The notes under the pieces: generated by a model
Told to the model about the DNA's origin: nothing
Database searches by the model: none
Seen by the model: the letters and a program-made list of their open reading frames with translations, nothing else
NCBI GenBank assembly: GCA_937863995.1
Contig: CALMIK010000045.1
Coordinates: forward strand, 1-64,000
Origin: an uncultured Chelatococcus sp.
GTDB lineage: Bacteria; Pseudomonadota; Alphaproteobacteria; Rhizobiales; Beijerinckiaceae
Reading direction: 5' to 3'
DNA length: 64,000 bases
Made by a program: the position numbers and the translations under genes
In this document: one piece after another, positions 41,598 through 51,819 of the stretch
How the letters are laid out: each line of letters opens with the position of its first letter
Numbering within the stretch: the stretch's first letter is position 1

Positions 41598-43196
41598 TCA
41601 GCCCCCCTGCCCGGCGGCGGACAGCGTTTCGAGCGCCCGCACCTGCGCTTCGGTCAGCGCGGCGAGCGCCGTCTCGGCATCGACGCGCTTCTGCAGCGCT
41701 TCAGCCAGCGCCCCGGTCTGCGCGCGCGCGCCCTCGGGCAGGCGCCGCCATGCGGCAAGCGCCGCCGTCGCGTCGTTGCGGCGCAGCGCCGCCTCGACCT
41801 GTCCGGCGATGTCGGCGGCATCCGGCTCGCCGTCGACGGGGCGGATGCGCACGATGCGCGAGGCGCTCGCCGCGAGGCGGTCGACGATGCCGGCATCGGC
41901 GGGCAGCGCCTCGACGGCAAACCCGGCGGCGGCCTGCGTGAACGCCCCGGCGAGCGAGGCCGGCAGCGCCAGGCCGCCAGCCGCGGCGGAAAGCGGCGCG
42001 AGGGATGAGGCAGCGGCGCCAAGACGCGCCAGCGTATCGACTTCGGCGGGGAACGCCTGCCCGCGCGCGAGCGCGGCGCGGGCGCGTTCAAGCACCGCGA
42101 GGCGCGCGACAACGGTGACCCGCTCGCCGCCAGCCGCCTCGGCAGCCTGCGCCCGGCGGCCGGTTTCGGCAACCGCGCCCTCGGTGGCGGTGACGCGGGT
42201 GACGAGACGCGCGATCTCGCCCGCCTGCATGTCGGCTGCGGTGGCGAGGCGGCCGAGATCGACCTGCCCCAGCGTGCGGCGCACCGTGTCCTCGATGCCG
42301 CCAAGGCGGTCGTTGAGGCCGGCCCGCTCGTCCAGAACCTGACGCACGCGCGCGGGATCGAGCCCGGCGACGGTGTCGACGACGCCGTCAATGCGTCCCG
42401 CCGCGTCCGCGAGCTTGCGGCCGGTTTCGGCGGCATCCGCCTGCGCGGCGGCAAGCGCCTGCTTCAGATTTCCGATCTCGGCGCGCATCTCGTCAATGGC
42501 GGCAGTTGCCGTTTCGTCGGCCTGCGGCGTGGCGGACGATCCGCCCGCGAGCCCTGCGAGGCGCTCTTCCAGCGCCGTCACGCGCGCGGTGACTGCCGCG
42601 CTCGCTCCGGTCGCTTGCCGTGCCGCGTCCTCGGCGGCAGCCTGCAAGTCCGTGCGCGTTACAGATGCAATCGCGGAGTGCTCGAGCGCGGCGATGCGCT
42701 GCTCCACATCCGCCTGCGGATTGAGCAGGAACGGCAGAGCGGCGCTCACCGCAGCGCCCGCGATGCCGCCCGCGAGCAGCGCGACCACCAGAGCGCCGGA
42801 GCGCGCCGGCGGCGGGGGAAGCGGCTCGGCGGCCGCCTCCTCATGCACCTCGGGCGGCGGGGCGGGAGGTATGTCGGCGGGCGACGCATCGGCGGGCGTT
42901 GTATCGGCTGACGTTGTGTCGGCTGCGGTTGCATCCGTGGCGGCGGTCTCGGCCGGGATCGCTTCTTCCACGGGCTTCGCCCCGGCGTCGGCGGGGTCCA
43001 GGGCGGTTGCCGGAACCTCCTCCGGCCGAATGTCGGCGGGACCGGATGCCGGCGCTTCGTCGGTCGGCGTTTCGGATGCCGGCTCGACGGTGACGGACAA
43101 CGGCTTCTGGTCCAGCGTCACGGGTCCGCGGCGCGCCCTGGAATGACCGGTGGCTTTTTGGCCGGGGGCGTTCCCGCCGGAATTCTCGTCGGACAT
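41598..43196 (-). CDS. Mic60/mitofilin homologue (alphaproteobacterial)
   Basis: A 532-residue protein. An acidic, Ala/Thr/Pro-rich N-terminal stretch (about 1-130, with degenerate pentapeptide repeats such as TTSADTTPADASPAD) precedes one membrane helix (GALVVALLAGGIAGAAVSAAL, about 134-157). A long coiled-coil rich in Ala/Glu/Arg (about 165-380) and a C-terminal helical mitofilin-like domain follow (LAAWRRLPEGARAQTGALAEAL...). Alphaproteobacterial Mic60 homologues lie next to haem genes and shape the intracytoplasmic or inner membrane, related to mitochondrial crista-junction proteins. The hemD-mic60-hemY order here matches that. The assignment rests on architecture and context rather than strong local motifs. 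Confidence 0.85.
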   Translation of the reverse strand: MSDENSGGNAPGQKATGHSRARRGPVTLDQKPLSVTVEPASETPTDEAPASGPADIRPEEVPATALDPADAGAKPVEEAIPAETAATDATAADTTSADTTPADASPADIPPAPPPEVHEEAAAEPLPPPPARSGALVVALLAGGIAGAAVSAALPFLLNPQADVEQRIAALEHSAIASVTRTDLQAAAEDAARQATGASAAVTARVTALEERLAGLAGGSSATPQADETATAAIDEMRAEIGNLKQALAAAQADAAETGRKLADAAGRIDGVVDTVAGLDPARVRQVLDERAGLNDRLGGIEDTVRRTLGQVDLGRLATAADMQAGEIARLVTRVTATEGAVAETGRRAQAAEAAGGERVTVVARLAVLERARAALARGQAFPAEVDTLARLGAAASSLAPLSAAAGGLALPASLAGAFTQAAAGFAVEALPADAGIVDRLAASASRIVRIRPVDGEPDAADIAGQVEAALRRNDATAALAAWRRLPEGARAQTGALAEALQKRVDAETALAALTEAQVRALETLSAAGQGG

Positions 43197-43349
43197 GAAG
43201 CTGTTCCTCCCCAGCAGTCTTGTCGAAACGCACGTGACCGGTCGGTCAGCCCGACCGGCTGGATCAATCGGACAACGAAAGATCCAACGGCATCACGGTG
43301 AAGCCGTCATGACCGTTTCGCTCTCCCGTTCTTAGCATCGCCGCCGGGT

Positions 43350-44087
43350 TCATGGCGAGCCTTGCGCGCGATCAATTGCGGTGAAAAGCGCCAGCAACGC
43401 ATCCTCGTGCGGCCTCTCCGCGACGAGAACCGTTGCCGCGCCACGTTCCCGCAGCGGCACGGCGACATCGTCGGAAAGCACGTAATGCGCGCATGCCGCG
43501 AACGCAGGCCACAACCCCGCCCGCTCCGCCAGGTCGCAGGCGATCGCCGCGCTGCGACGTGAATAATGCAGCACCGTGTCGAGCGTTCCGGACGCCAGCG
43601 CCGACCGCGCCGCTTCCGGCAGGGCATCGGCCGCGCGCGCCTCGTAGGCGATCCACGGCACCGGATCGACGCCCGCGCCGCGCAGCAGCGCCGGGGTGTC
43701 CGGCTTGTGGTCGTGCCCCAGCGCCAGCAGCATCCGCGTGCCCGCCCGCGTCGCGAAAAGCTCGCGCGCCAGCGCCGCCAGCGAATGGCGCTCGCCGTCC
43801 GCCGCGTGCACGTGGGCAAAGCCCACTTCACGCGCGAGCAGCGCCGTGCGCTCGCCCACCGCCAGCAGCGGCAGCGCCTTCAGCGCGTCGGGCAGATGCG
43901 CCATCCGGTGCAGCGCCGCCGCGCTCGTCACGCACACGGCGTCGAACGGCCCCTCGGGCACCGGCGCGCCGGTCGGCTCGATGCGCAGGATCGGCGCGCG
44001 CACGCAGTCCACGCCCAGCGCCGCGAGCCGCGCCGCCGTGCGCAGGCCCGCCGCCTGCGGGCGCAGCACGAGGACACGCGCCGCCAT
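43350..44087 (-). CDS. hemD: Uroporphyrinogen-III synthase
   Basis: A 245-residue protein of the divergent HemD family. The VLVLRPQAAGLRTAARLAALGVDCVRAPILRIEP start, the FDAVCVTSAAALHRM strand and the TVLHYSRRSAAIACDLAERAGL block are seen. It cyclises hydroxymethylbilane, the product of HemC, with inversion of ring D. The family has few invariant residues, so identification leans on position directly after hemC. The ATG at 44087 lies three bases after the hemC stop; a GTG at 44093 overlapping that stop is an alternative. Confidence 0.92.
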   Translation of the reverse strand: MAARVLVLRPQAAGLRTAARLAALGVDCVRAPILRIEPTGAPVPEGPFDAVCVTSAAALHRMAHLPDALKALPLLAVGERTALLAREVGFAHVHAADGERHSLAALARELFATRAGTRMLLALGHDHKPDTPALLRGAGVDPVPWIAYEARAADALPEAARSALASGTLDTVLHYSRRSAAIACDLAERAGLWPAFAACAHYVLSDDVAVPLRERGAATVLVAERPHEDALLALFTAIDRAQGSP

Positions 44088-44089
44088 CG

Positions 44090-45082
44090 TCACGCCTTTC
44101 CGGCAGAACGATGCGGCAGCAGCGCCGCCCCCGCGCGGGCGACGACCTCGTGTCCGGCATCCTCGCCGAGGGCGCGCGCCTCCTCCGGCGCGCCGGTGCG
44201 CGACACCGCGACCGTCTCGCGGCCATCGTCGGAGAGCAGCAGGCCGTCGAAGCGCACGCGCCCGTCCACGATGCGGGCGTAGCCGGCGATGGGCGTGCGG
44301 CACGAGCCGTCGAGCACGCGCAGGAACGCCCGCTCCGCCTCGAGCGCAATGAGTGTCGGCGCATGGGCAATGGCCGCGACGACGGCGAGCACGGCCTCGT
44401 CCGCCTCACGGGCGACGATGGCGATGGCCCCCTGGCCGATAGCCGGCAGCATGGTCTCCACCGGGATGGGCGCTGCCGCCTTGTGGGCGAGGCCGAGGCG
44501 GTTGAGGCCGGCCATGGCCAGCAGCGTGGCGTCGATCTCGCCCGCCTCGATGCGCTGCAGGCGCGTGCCGACGTTGCCGCGCAGCAGGGTGATGCGCAGA
44601 TCGGGCCGCTGTCGCAGCACCTGCGCCTGCCGGCGCAGCGAGGCCGTGCCCACCACCGCGCCTTCGGGCAGATCGGCGATGGAGGCCGCTTTCACGCTGA
44701 TGAAGGCGTCGCGCACGTCTTCGCGCTCCAGGCAGCCGGCGATGACGAGGCCGGGCGGCAGCTCGGTCGGCAGGTCCTTGGCCGAATGGACGGCGATATG
44801 CGCGCGTCCGTCGAACAGCGCGGCGTCGAGCTCCTTGGTGAAGAGCCCCTTGCCGCCCGCTTCCGACAGCGCGCGGTCGAGAATCAGGTCGCCGGTGGTC
44901 TTGATGGCCTCGATGGCGATGCCGGGCGGCGCATCTGCATCCGTCTGCGGCGCGCCGTCTCCCGCCAGCAGGGCCGAGAGCCGCCAGCCGACCTGCCGCG
45001 CCTGCGCCAGCGCCAGCGGGCTACCGCGCGTGCCGATCACCAGCGGAGCCGGCAGGGGAAGAGACGGGTTATGCGACGACAC
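44090..45082 (-). CDS. hemC: Hydroxymethylbilane synthase (porphobilinogen deaminase)
   Basis: A 330-residue enzyme polymerising four porphobilinogens to hydroxymethylbilane. IGTRGSPLALAQ, GGKGLFTKELDAALFDGRAHIAVHSAKDLPTELP and GTASLRRQAQVL are hallmarks. The dipyrromethane cofactor Cys is in LDGSCRTPIAG. Complete. It begins the hemC-hemD-mic60-hemY run, divergent from tsaD, the common Hyphomicrobiales arrangement. Confidence 0.98.
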   Translation of the reverse strand: MSSHNPSLPLPAPLVIGTRGSPLALAQARQVGWRLSALLAGDGAPQTDADAPPGIAIEAIKTTGDLILDRALSEAGGKGLFTKELDAALFDGRAHIAVHSAKDLPTELPPGLVIAGCLEREDVRDAFISVKAASIADLPEGAVVGTASLRRQAQVLRQRPDLRITLLRGNVGTRLQRIEAGEIDATLLAMAGLNRLGLAHKAAAPIPVETMLPAIGQGAIAIVAREADEAVLAVVAAIAHAPTLIALEAERAFLRVLDGSCRTPIAGYARIVDGRVRFDGLLLSDDGRETVAVSRTGAPEEARALGEDAGHEVVARAGAALLPHRSAGKA

Positions 45083-45138
45083 GGCGATTCGATCCTTTCA
45101 GCGCTGGCGAGCCCGCGTGCGGCAATGATCGCCCCCGC

Positions 45139-45169
45139 TTGACTGCCGCAGTTTGCCCGCGACTATAGG
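45139..45169 (+). promoter_or_regulatory. Possible promoter of tsaD
   Basis: TTGACT (45139-45144), then 17-19 bases, then ACTATAGG (45162-45169) in the hemC/tsaD divergent region, about 90 bases before the tsaD ATG. The -35 hexamer is good; the -10 is ambiguous (CTATAG or TATAGG). Confidence 0.45.
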
Positions 45170-45256
45170 GTGAGGTAAACGGAAAGCGAAATGCATTCGC
45201 GGCGCGGCCGCGCCGCCTGTCCGAACGACGTATCAAACATTTGGTGAAGCCTGTCC

Positions 45257-46390
45257 ATGCGTGTCCTCGGCATTGAATCCACCTGCGACGAAACCGCGGC
45301 ATCCGTCGTCGAGGCGGATCGCGACGGCAGGGGACATATTCTCTCCAATGCCATTCTCAGCCAGATCGCCGAGCATGCCGCCTACGGCGGCGTCGTGCCC
45401 GAGATCGCCGCCCGTGCGCATGTCGAGGTGATCGACCACATCGTCGCTCGCGCCCTCAACGAGGCGGGCCTGAGGCTCGCGGACGTCGACGCCATCGCGG
45501 CCGCCGCCGGTCCAGGCCTCATCGGCGGCGTCATCGTCGGGCTGACGACGGCCAAGGCGCTGGCGCTGGTCACGGGCAAGCCGTTCATCGCCATCAACCA
45601 TCTGGAAGGCCACGCGCTGACGCCGCGCCTTACCGACAACGTGAACTTCCCCTATCTGCTGCTGCTGGTGTCGGGCGGGCACACCCAGCTCGTGGCGGTG
45701 CGCGGCGTCGGCGACTACGTGCGCCTCGGCACCACCATCGACGACGCCATCGGCGAGGCCTTCGACAAGACGGCCAAGATGCTCGGCCTGCCCTATCCGG
45801 GCGGGCCGGAGGTGGAGAAGCAGGCGCTCCGGGGCAACGGCGAGCGATTCGCCCTGCCCCGCCCCCTCAAAGGCCGCGCCGCGCCGGATTTCTCGCTGTC
45901 CGGCCTCAAGACGGCTGTGCGCATCGAGGGCGAGCGCGTGTCGCCGCTCTCCGCCACCGACATCGCGGACCTGTGCGCCTCGTTCCAGGCGGCGATCGTC
46001 GACGTCATCATCGACCGCACCCGCGCGGGGCTGCGCGCGTTCGAGGCCGTGGCCGGGCGGCCCAACGCGCTGGTGGTCGCGGGCGGGGTGGCGGCGAACG
46101 GCGCCATCCGCGCGGCGCTGCATCAGCTCGCGTCCGAAACCGGCATCCGGCTCGTCACGCCCCCGCACGCGCTGTGCACCGACAACGGCGCCATGATCGC
46201 GTGGGCGGGGCTCGAACGCCTGCGCCTCGGCGTCACCGACGGCCTCGACACGCCCGCCCGCGCGCGCTGGCCGCTCGACAGCGTCACCGCGCACGCCGAG
46301 CCTGCCGCCGTCGTACCAGACGACGCGGCGGCGGACGCCGAGCCCGCGCCGGATGCCGCGAAAAACGTCGCGCAGGAGGCAGGCGCATGA
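45257..46390 (+). CDS. tsaD: tRNA N6-threonylcarbamoyladenosine transferase subunit
   Basis: A 377-residue ASKHA-fold protein. The N-terminus [18 protein letters not shown], the metal-binding HLEGH (His115, His119), SGGHTQL (about 139-145) and [13 protein letters not shown] are family signatures. With TsaB, TsaE and TsaC it makes t6A37 on ANN-decoding tRNAs. It carries a C-terminal acidic Ala/Pro tail of about 30 residues ([18 protein letters not shown]...) beyond the usual end, an oddity of this copy. Its stop overlaps the gpsA start (ATGA). Confidence 0.97.
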   Translation: MRVLGIESTCDETAASVVEADRDGRGHILSNAILSQIAEHAAYGGVVPEIAARAHVEVIDHIVARALNEAGLRLADVDAIAAAAGPGLIGGVIVGLTTAKALALVTGKPFIAINHLEGHALTPRLTDNVNFPYLLLLVSGGHTQLVAVRGVGDYVRLGTTIDDAIGEAFDKTAKMLGLPYPGGPEVEKQALRGNGERFALPRPLKGRAAPDFSLSGLKTAVRIEGERVSPLSATDIADLCASFQAAIVDVIIDRTRAGLRAFEAVAGRPNALVVAGGVAANGAIRAALHQLASETGIRLVTPPHALCTDNGAMIAWAGLERLRLGVTDGLDTPARARWPLDSVTAHAEPAAVVPDDAAADAEPAPDAAKNVAQEAGA

Positions 46391-47382
46391 ACACATTCAG
46401 CCGCCCGATCGCTGTTCTGGGCGCCGGTGCGTGGGGCACGGCGCTGGCCAATTCCATCGCCCACAAGGGCCACGTGGCGGTGCTCATCGACCGCGACGAC
46501 GCCCGCGCCCACGCCATCGCCGATGCGCGCGAAAACGCGCGCTTCCTGCCGGGCATCGTGCTGTCGCCCAATGTCGAGGTCACGGCGGATGTGTCGGCGC
46601 TCTCGGTCGCCAGCGCGGTGCTGCTCGCGGTTCCCGCCCAGCAGATGCGCGCCGCGCTGCGGACGGTCGCGCCGCACGTGCCGCTGGGCACGCCGCTCAT
46701 CGTCTGCGCCAAGGGCATCGAGCGCGAGACCGGCCTGTTCATGACCGACGTGGTGGCCCAGGCCATCCCCGGCGCGATCCCCGGCATCCTGTCGGGGCCG
46801 AGCTTCGCCGAGGACGTGGCGCGCGGCCTGCCGACCGCCGTCATCCTGGCAAGCCCCGACGTCGCGCTGGCGGCCTCGCTGGCGCACGACCTGTCGAGCA
46901 CGTCCTTGCGCGTCTATCACGGCCCGGACGTGCGCGGGGTCGAGATCGGCGGGGCGGCGAAGAACGTGCTAGCCATCGCCTGCGGCATCGTCAGCGGCCG
47001 CAGGCTGGGCGAGAGCGCCCGCGCCGCGCTGGTGGCGCGCGGCTTCGCCGAGATCACCCGCTTCGCCCGCGCGTTCGGCGCCCGCCCCGAGACGCTGATG
47101 GGCCTTTCCGGCCTCGGCGACACCGTCCTCACCTGCGGCTCGAGCCAGTCGCGCAATTTCGCCTTCGGCGAGGCGCTCGGCCACGGCCTGCCCCCCTCGC
47201 AGGCGGCGGGCGGCAAGCTGGCGGAAGGCGTGTTCACGGCCTCCGCCCTCATCGCCAAGGCGCGCTCGGTCGGCGTCGAGATGCCGGTGTGCGAGGCGGT
47301 CGAGGCGGTGGTGGCCGACCGCGTCACCGTCGATCAGGCAATCGCGGCGCTGATGACGCGCCCGCTCAAACCGGAGGCATGA
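46387..47382 (+). CDS. gpsA: Glycerol-3-phosphate dehydrogenase (NAD(P)+)
   Basis: A 331-residue cytoplasmic enzyme making sn-glycerol-3-phosphate for phospholipids. The dinucleotide loop [54 protein letters not shown] and the catalytic-site [17 protein letters not shown] with [12 protein letters not shown] are all present. It is complete and coupled to tsaD by a four-base overlap; the EVE gene follows after one base. Hyphomicrobiales often have a small YciI gene between gpsA and EVE; it is absent here. Confidence 0.97.
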   Translation: MNTFSRPIAVLGAGAWGTALANSIAHKGHVAVLIDRDDARAHAIADARENARFLPGIVLSPNVEVTADVSALSVASAVLLAVPAQQMRAALRTVAPHVPLGTPLIVCAKGIERETGLFMTDVVAQAIPGAIPGILSGPSFAEDVARGLPTAVILASPDVALAASLAHDLSSTSLRVYHGPDVRGVEIGGAAKNVLAIACGIVSGRRLGESARAALVARGFAEITRFARAFGARPETLMGLSGLGDTVLTCGSSQSRNFAFGEALGHGLPPSQAAGGKLAEGVFTASALIAKARSVGVEMPVCEAVEAVVADRVTVDQAIAALMTRPLKPEA

Positions 47383-47383
47383 G

Positions 47384-47797
47384 ATGGCGCACTGGCTCTA
47401 TAAATCCGAGCCCGACACGTGGTCGTGGGACCAGCAGGTGGCACGCGGCGGCGCGGGCGAGCACTGGAACGGCGTGCGCAACTTCCTGGCCCGCAAGCAC
47501 CTGCAGGCGATGAAGAAAGGCGACCAGGGCTTCTTCTACCACTCCAACCAGGGCAAGGCGATCGTGGGCATCGTCGAGGTGATCCGGGAATACTATCCCG
47601 ACCACACCGACGAGACCGGGCGCTTCGGCATGGTGGACCTCGCGGCCGTGCGCGCGCTCGCCCGCCCGGTAACGCTCGAGGAAATCAAGCAGGAGCCGCG
47701 CCTTTCCGGCATGGTGCTGGTGAACAACTCGCGCCTTTCCGTTCAGCCGGTGACGGACGAGGAATGGGCGATAGTCATCGAACTGTCAGAACAATAA
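47384..47797 (+). CDS. EVE domain protein (thymocyte nuclear protein-like)
   Basis: A 137-residue single EVE (PUA-like) domain protein: HWLYKSEPDTWSWDQQV, WNGVRNFLARKHLQAMKKGDQGFFYHSN and KAIVGIVEVIREYYPD are the conserved blocks that bind modified nucleobases. EVE proteins are thought to read modified DNA or RNA bases. It starts one base after gpsA, so it is translated from the tsaD-gpsA transcript, a link between tRNA modification and modified-base recognition. Confidence 0.95.
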   Translation: MAHWLYKSEPDTWSWDQQVARGGAGEHWNGVRNFLARKHLQAMKKGDQGFFYHSNQGKAIVGIVEVIREYYPDHTDETGRFGMVDLAAVRALARPVTLEEIKQEPRLSGMVLVNNSRLSVQPVTDEEWAIVIELSEQ

Positions 47798-47984
47798 TCG
47801 GCGCCGGCTATACACGCCGTTTCATTCGAAATTCATGCCTTAGCAGAAAGTGGAATCCCTCAAAGGCTTGCGGCGGGATGGTTTCTGCGCCTACATTCCG
47901 ATCACGGATCCGGAAAAAGGATCACGATGAATAAACCGCGGGCGATGATGATCGTGCCGACGGCGGACGGGCGGGAGAGAAGCG

Positions 47985-49928
47985 ATGACAGAGAATATCC
48001 ACAAGGTTCCCGAGGAATGGGCGAAAAGCGCGTTCATCGACGAGAAGACGTATCACGCGTGGTATGCCCAGTCCGTCAACGACCCCGATGCGTTCTGGGG
48101 CGAGCACGGCAAGCGGCTGGACTGGTTCAAGCCCTACACGAAGGTGAAGAACACCTCCTTCCAGCCGGGCAACGTGTCCATCCGCTGGTTCGAGGATGGC
48201 ACGCTCAACGTGGCGTACAACTGCATCGACCGCCACCTGCCGCACCGCGCCAACCAGACGGCGATCATCTGGGAAGGTGACGACCCCTCGGAATCGCGCC
48301 ACATCACCTATCAGGAACTGCACGACCGCGTGGCGGAGCTCGCCAACGTGCTGCGCAACCGCGGCGTCGAAAAGGGCGACCGGATCACGATCTACCTGCC
48401 GATGATCCCCGAGGCTGCCTTCGCGATGCTGGCCTGCGCGCGCATCGGCGCGGTGCATACCATCGTCTTCGCCGGCTTCTCGCCTGATTCGCTCGCGAGC
48501 CGCATCGAGGACGCCGGCTCGAAGTTCGTCATCACGGCGGACGAGGGCCTGCGCGGCGGACGCCGCGTGCCGCTCAAGGCCAACGTGGACGCCGCCCTGA
48601 AGCGCGTTTCGGGCGTCGAGCACGTCGTCGTGGTGCGCCGCACCGGCGGCGATGTCTACATGGAACCCGGCCGCGACGTCTGGTATCACGAGGCGATCGA
48701 GCAGGTCACCACCGAGTCCCCGGCAGTCGAGGTCAACGCGGAAGATCCGCTGTTCATCCTCTACACGTCCGGCTCCACCGGCAAGCCGAAGGGCGTGCTG
48801 CACACCACGGGCGGCTATCTCGTGTTCGCGGCGATGACCCACCAGTACGTCTTCGACTACCACGAGGGCGACGTCTACTGGTGCACGGCTGACGTGGGCT
48901 GGGTCACGGGCCACAGCTACATCGTCTACGGCCCGCTCGCCAACGGCGCGACGACGCTGATCTTCGAGGGCGTGCCGACCTATCCCGACATCTCCCGCTT
49001 CTGGCAGGTGGTGGACAAGCACAAGGTCAACATCTTCTACACGGCTCCCACCGCCATCCGCTCGCTGATGCAGGCGGGCGAGGAGCCGGTGAAAAAGACC
49101 TCGCGCGCCTCGCTCAAGCTGCTGGGTTCGGTCGGCGAGCCGATCAACCCCGAAGTGTGGGAGTGGTACCACCGCGTCGTCGGCGACAGCCGCACCCCCA
49201 TCGTGGACACGTGGTGGCAGACCGAAACCGGCGGCTTCCTGATCACGCCGCTGCCGGGCGCCACCGACCTGAAGCCCGGTTCCGCGACCCTGCCGTTCTT
49301 CGGCGTGAAGCCGGCAATCGTCGACAGCGAGGGCAAGGTGGTCGAGGGCGTGGCCGAGGGTAACCTCGTCATCACCGACAGCTGGCCGGGCCAGATGCGC
49401 TCCATCTACGGCGATCACAAGCGCTTCGAGGAAACCTACTTCGCAACCTATCCCGGCACCTACTTCACCGGCGACGGGGCGCGGCGCGACGCGGACGGCT
49501 ACTACTGGATCACCGGGCGCGTCGACGACGTCATCAACGTCTCTGGCCACCGCATGGGCACGGCGGAAGTCGAATCGGCGCTCGTGTCCCATCCCAAGGT
49601 GTCGGAAGCGGCAGTGGTTGGTTATCCGCACGACATCAAGGGCCAGGGCATCTACGCCTACGTCACGCTGATGGAGGGCGAGGAGCCGTCCGACGCGCTG
49701 CGCAAGGAGCTGGTCGCCTGGGTGCGCCGCGAGATCGGCCCCATCGCCTCGCCGGACCTGATCCAGTTCGCGCCCGGCCTGCCCAAGACCCGTTCGGGCA
49801 AGATCATGCGCCGCATCCTGCGCAAGATCGCCGAGGACGAGTTCGGCAATCTCGGCGACACCTCGACGCTCGCCGACCCCGGCGTGGTCGACGACCTGAT
49901 CGGCAACCGCCAGAACCGCCACGACTGA
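47985..49928 (+). CDS. acs: Acetyl-CoA synthetase
   Basis: A 647-residue AMP-forming acetate-CoA ligase. [22 protein letters not shown], the P-loop-like [77 protein letters not shown] and the acetylatable Lys in [11 protein letters not shown] are all intact. It activates acetate through acetyl-AMP. A good purine-rich ribosome site (GGGAGAGAAG) precedes the ATG at 47985. It is a single transcription unit ending in the hairpin at 49959. Confidence 0.98.
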   Translation: MTENIHKVPEEWAKSAFIDEKTYHAWYAQSVNDPDAFWGEHGKRLDWFKPYTKVKNTSFQPGNVSIRWFEDGTLNVAYNCIDRHLPHRANQTAIIWEGDDPSESRHITYQELHDRVAELANVLRNRGVEKGDRITIYLPMIPEAAFAMLACARIGAVHTIVFAGFSPDSLASRIEDAGSKFVITADEGLRGGRRVPLKANVDAALKRVSGVEHVVVVRRTGGDVYMEPGRDVWYHEAIEQVTTESPAVEVNAEDPLFILYTSGSTGKPKGVLHTTGGYLVFAAMTHQYVFDYHEGDVYWCTADVGWVTGHSYIVYGPLANGATTLIFEGVPTYPDISRFWQVVDKHKVNIFYTAPTAIRSLMQAGEEPVKKTSRASLKLLGSVGEPINPEVWEWYHRVVGDSRTPIVDTWWQTETGGFLITPLPGATDLKPGSATLPFFGVKPAIVDSEGKVVEGVAEGNLVITDSWPGQMRSIYGDHKRFEETYFATYPGTYFTGDGARRDADGYYWITGRVDDVINVSGHRMGTAEVESALVSHPKVSEAAVVGYPHDIKGQGIYAYVTLMEGEEPSDALRKELVAWVRREIGPIASPDLIQFAPGLPKTRSGKIMRRILRKIAEDEFGNLGDTSTLADPGVVDDLIGNRQNRHD

Positions 49929-49958
49929 CGGCGCGCCAAAACCTGCGAAACTAATCAC

Positions 49959-49988
49959 CCCCGGCGCCTCACTCGCGCCGGGGTTTTG
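49959..49988 (+). terminator. Rho-independent terminator of acs
   Basis: A 9-bp perfect stem (CCCCGGCGC / GCGCCGGGG) with loop CTCACTC followed by TTTTGATT, 30 bases past the acs stop. Confidence 0.85.
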
Positions 49989-50012
49989 ATTCTCCGCGCG
50001 GCTGCCCGCCGG

Positions 50013-50294
50013 TCAGAAATCGCTGGCTATGCCCTTGACTTCCCAATCGTCATAGCGCACCGGTTCCAGTCCGCCGCGACCGTTGATTTCGCGCTTGCCG
50101 GCGAGCTCGTTCGCCTTGCCGTCGATCTGCGCCCGCCGCTTCGCCGCTTCGGCGAGCGCGCGCTCGGCCGCGGGGGTGAGTTCCTTGCGCGTGACGGGCA
50201 TGGGCGTAAGCTGCCTGTCCGGCTGCGCCTGGACGGCGGACGGCTTGTCGGATGAAGACTTGTCGAATGAAGACTGGTCCTGGGACGAAACCAT
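50013..50294 (-). CDS. DUF1674 protein (succinate dehydrogenase assembly factor 4-like)
   Basis: A 93-residue protein. A Ser/Gln/Asp-rich N-terminus of about 30 residues precedes a helical Ala/Glu region (PAAERALAEAAKRRAQ) and the diagnostic C-terminal motif GGLEPVRYDDWEVKGIASDF, shared with mitochondrial SDHAF4. SDHAF4 helps flavinylated SdhA assemble into complex II; the same role is inferred here. AGGAG lies eight bases before the ATG at 50294. It is divergent from rsmB, as usual in this order. Confidence 0.9.
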   Translation of the reverse strand: MVSSQDQSSFDKSSSDKPSAVQAQPDRQLTPMPVTRKELTPAAERALAEAAKRRAQIDGKANELAGKREINGRGGLEPVRYDDWEVKGIASDF

Positions 50295-50363
50295 GGGGCG
50301 GCTCCTGCAAGTCGCCTTGCGGCGAACGATACCGAGTGATGGCACATATAGGGAAACATCGGC

Positions 50364-51770
50364 GTGCAACGCAACCGGCCACATGACGGCGCCAGCAACG
50401 ATCAGGACAGCGCCGGCGCGAAATCCCGCCGCCCCGCCCCCGGCGGACGCCGCCCGCCGCCGGTGCCGCGCGGCCTGCCGCCGCGCCGCGTCGCGGCTTT
50501 TGTGCTGCGCGACGTCACCGAGGAACGCCTGACGCTGGACGAGGCGCTGGAGCGCCAGCTCGCCGAAGGCGAAGGCCTGTCGCTCGACGAGCGTGACCGT
50601 GGCCTGGTGCGCGCCATCGTCACCGCCGCGTTGCGCCGGCTCGGCACCATCCACGCGGCGCTCGACGAGCGCATGCCCAAGGGCATCCCGGCGAAATCGG
50701 GCCTGCTGGCGGAAATCCTCATCGTCGGCGCGGCGCAGATCCTGCTGCTCGACGTTCCCGACCGCGCAGCCGTCGATCTCGCGGTCCACCACGCGCGGGC
50801 CGACAGGCGCGCCTTCCCGTATGCCAAGCTCGTCAACGCGGTGCTGCGCCGGATCGCGGATGCGCGCGAGGACATCCTCGCCTCCGATGCCGTCGACGTG
50901 CCGCACTGGCTGTTCGACCGCTGGCAGCAAACCTATGGCGCACTGGGGGCACGGGCCATCCTGGAGGCGCATCAACGCGAGCCCGGCATCGACATCAGCG
51001 TGAAATCCGACGCACCCGGCTGGGCGGAACGGCTCAACGGCGTGCTGCTGCCCACCGGCACCGTGCGCCTCCTGGAGCGCGCGCGCGTGCCGACGCTGCC
51101 GGGCTACGACGATGGTGCGTGGTGGGTGCAGGACGCCGCCGCCTGCTTGCCGGCGCTTCTCGTCGGCGCGCGGGCGGGCGAGCGCGTGCTCGACCTGTGC
51201 GCGGCGCCGGGCGGCAAGACTGCGCAGCTCGCCGCCGCCGGCGCGACCGTCACCGCCGTCGACCGCTCGCCCGAGCGGCTGGCCCGTCTGAACGAAAACC
51301 TCAAGCGCCTCTCCCTCTCCGCCGAGGTCGTGGCCAGCGACGCGCGCGACTTCAGCGGCGGCCCCTATGACGCCGTGCTGCTCGACGCCCCCTGCTCCGC
51401 CACCGGCACCATCCGCCGCCATCCCGATGTCGCCTGGACGCGCGGCCCGCAGGAGATCGCAAGCCTCGCCTCGCTTCAGGCCGCGCTGCTCGACCGCGCC
51501 GCCGGCCTCGTGGCGCCGGGCGGGCGGCTCGTCTACAGCACCTGCTCGCTGGAGCCCGAGGAAGGCGAGGCGCAGATCGCGGCATTTCTCGCGCGCCATC
51601 CCGATTTCGCCCGCTCGCCGGTGACGGCGGACGAGATCGGCGGCCTCAACGATGCCGTCACGCCGCTCGGCGAGTTGCGCACCCTGCCCCAGCACCTGCC
51701 GCACGATAACCCGCGCCTTGCCGGCCTCGACGGGTTCTTCGCCGCGCGTCTTGTGCGCCGCAACACCTGA
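50364..51770 (+). CDS. rsmB: 16S rRNA m5C967 methyltransferase RsmB-like
   Basis: A 468-residue protein. A basic low-complexity N-terminus of about 40 residues precedes a NusB-like helical domain (about 40-170; AAFVLRDVTEERLTLDEALERQL, FPYAKLVNAVLRRI). The RsmB/Nop2-type methyltransferase domain follows, with SAM motif VLDLCAAPGGKTAQLA and the two cysteines in LLDAPCSATGTIRRHPDV and LVYSTCSLEPEEGE. All catalytic residues are present. It begins with GTG at 50364; this start is tentative, since the conserved part begins about residue 38. Confidence 0.92.
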   Translation: MQRNRPHDGASNDQDSAGAKSRRPAPGGRRPPPVPRGLPPRRVAAFVLRDVTEERLTLDEALERQLAEGEGLSLDERDRGLVRAIVTAALRRLGTIHAALDERMPKGIPAKSGLLAEILIVGAAQILLLDVPDRAAVDLAVHHARADRRAFPYAKLVNAVLRRIADAREDILASDAVDVPHWLFDRWQQTYGALGARAILEAHQREPGIDISVKSDAPGWAERLNGVLLPTGTVRLLERARVPTLPGYDDGAWWVQDAAACLPALLVGARAGERVLDLCAAPGGKTAQLAAAGATVTAVDRSPERLARLNENLKRLSLSAEVVASDARDFSGGPYDAVLLDAPCSATGTIRRHPDVAWTRGPQEIASLASLQAALLDRAAGLVAPGGRLVYSTCSLEPEEGEAQIAAFLARHPDFARSPVTADEIGGLNDAVTPLGELRTLPQHLPHDNPRLAGLDGFFAARLVRRNT

Positions 51771-51819
51771 AACCAAGCTCAGGCAAGCGTTTTAAGCGGA
51801 TGCGAGCCTGTTTATTCAC

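Noticed and set aside
42870..42935. Short tandem repeats that could suggest a CRISPR or satellite.
   Set aside because: They are 15-bp in-frame repeats coding the acidic tail of Mic60, with no spacer structure.
47922..49958. A 678-residue open frame on the minus strand opposite acs.
   Set aside because: Acs is complete with all motifs on the other strand; the antisense frame has no domain and only reflects codon bias.
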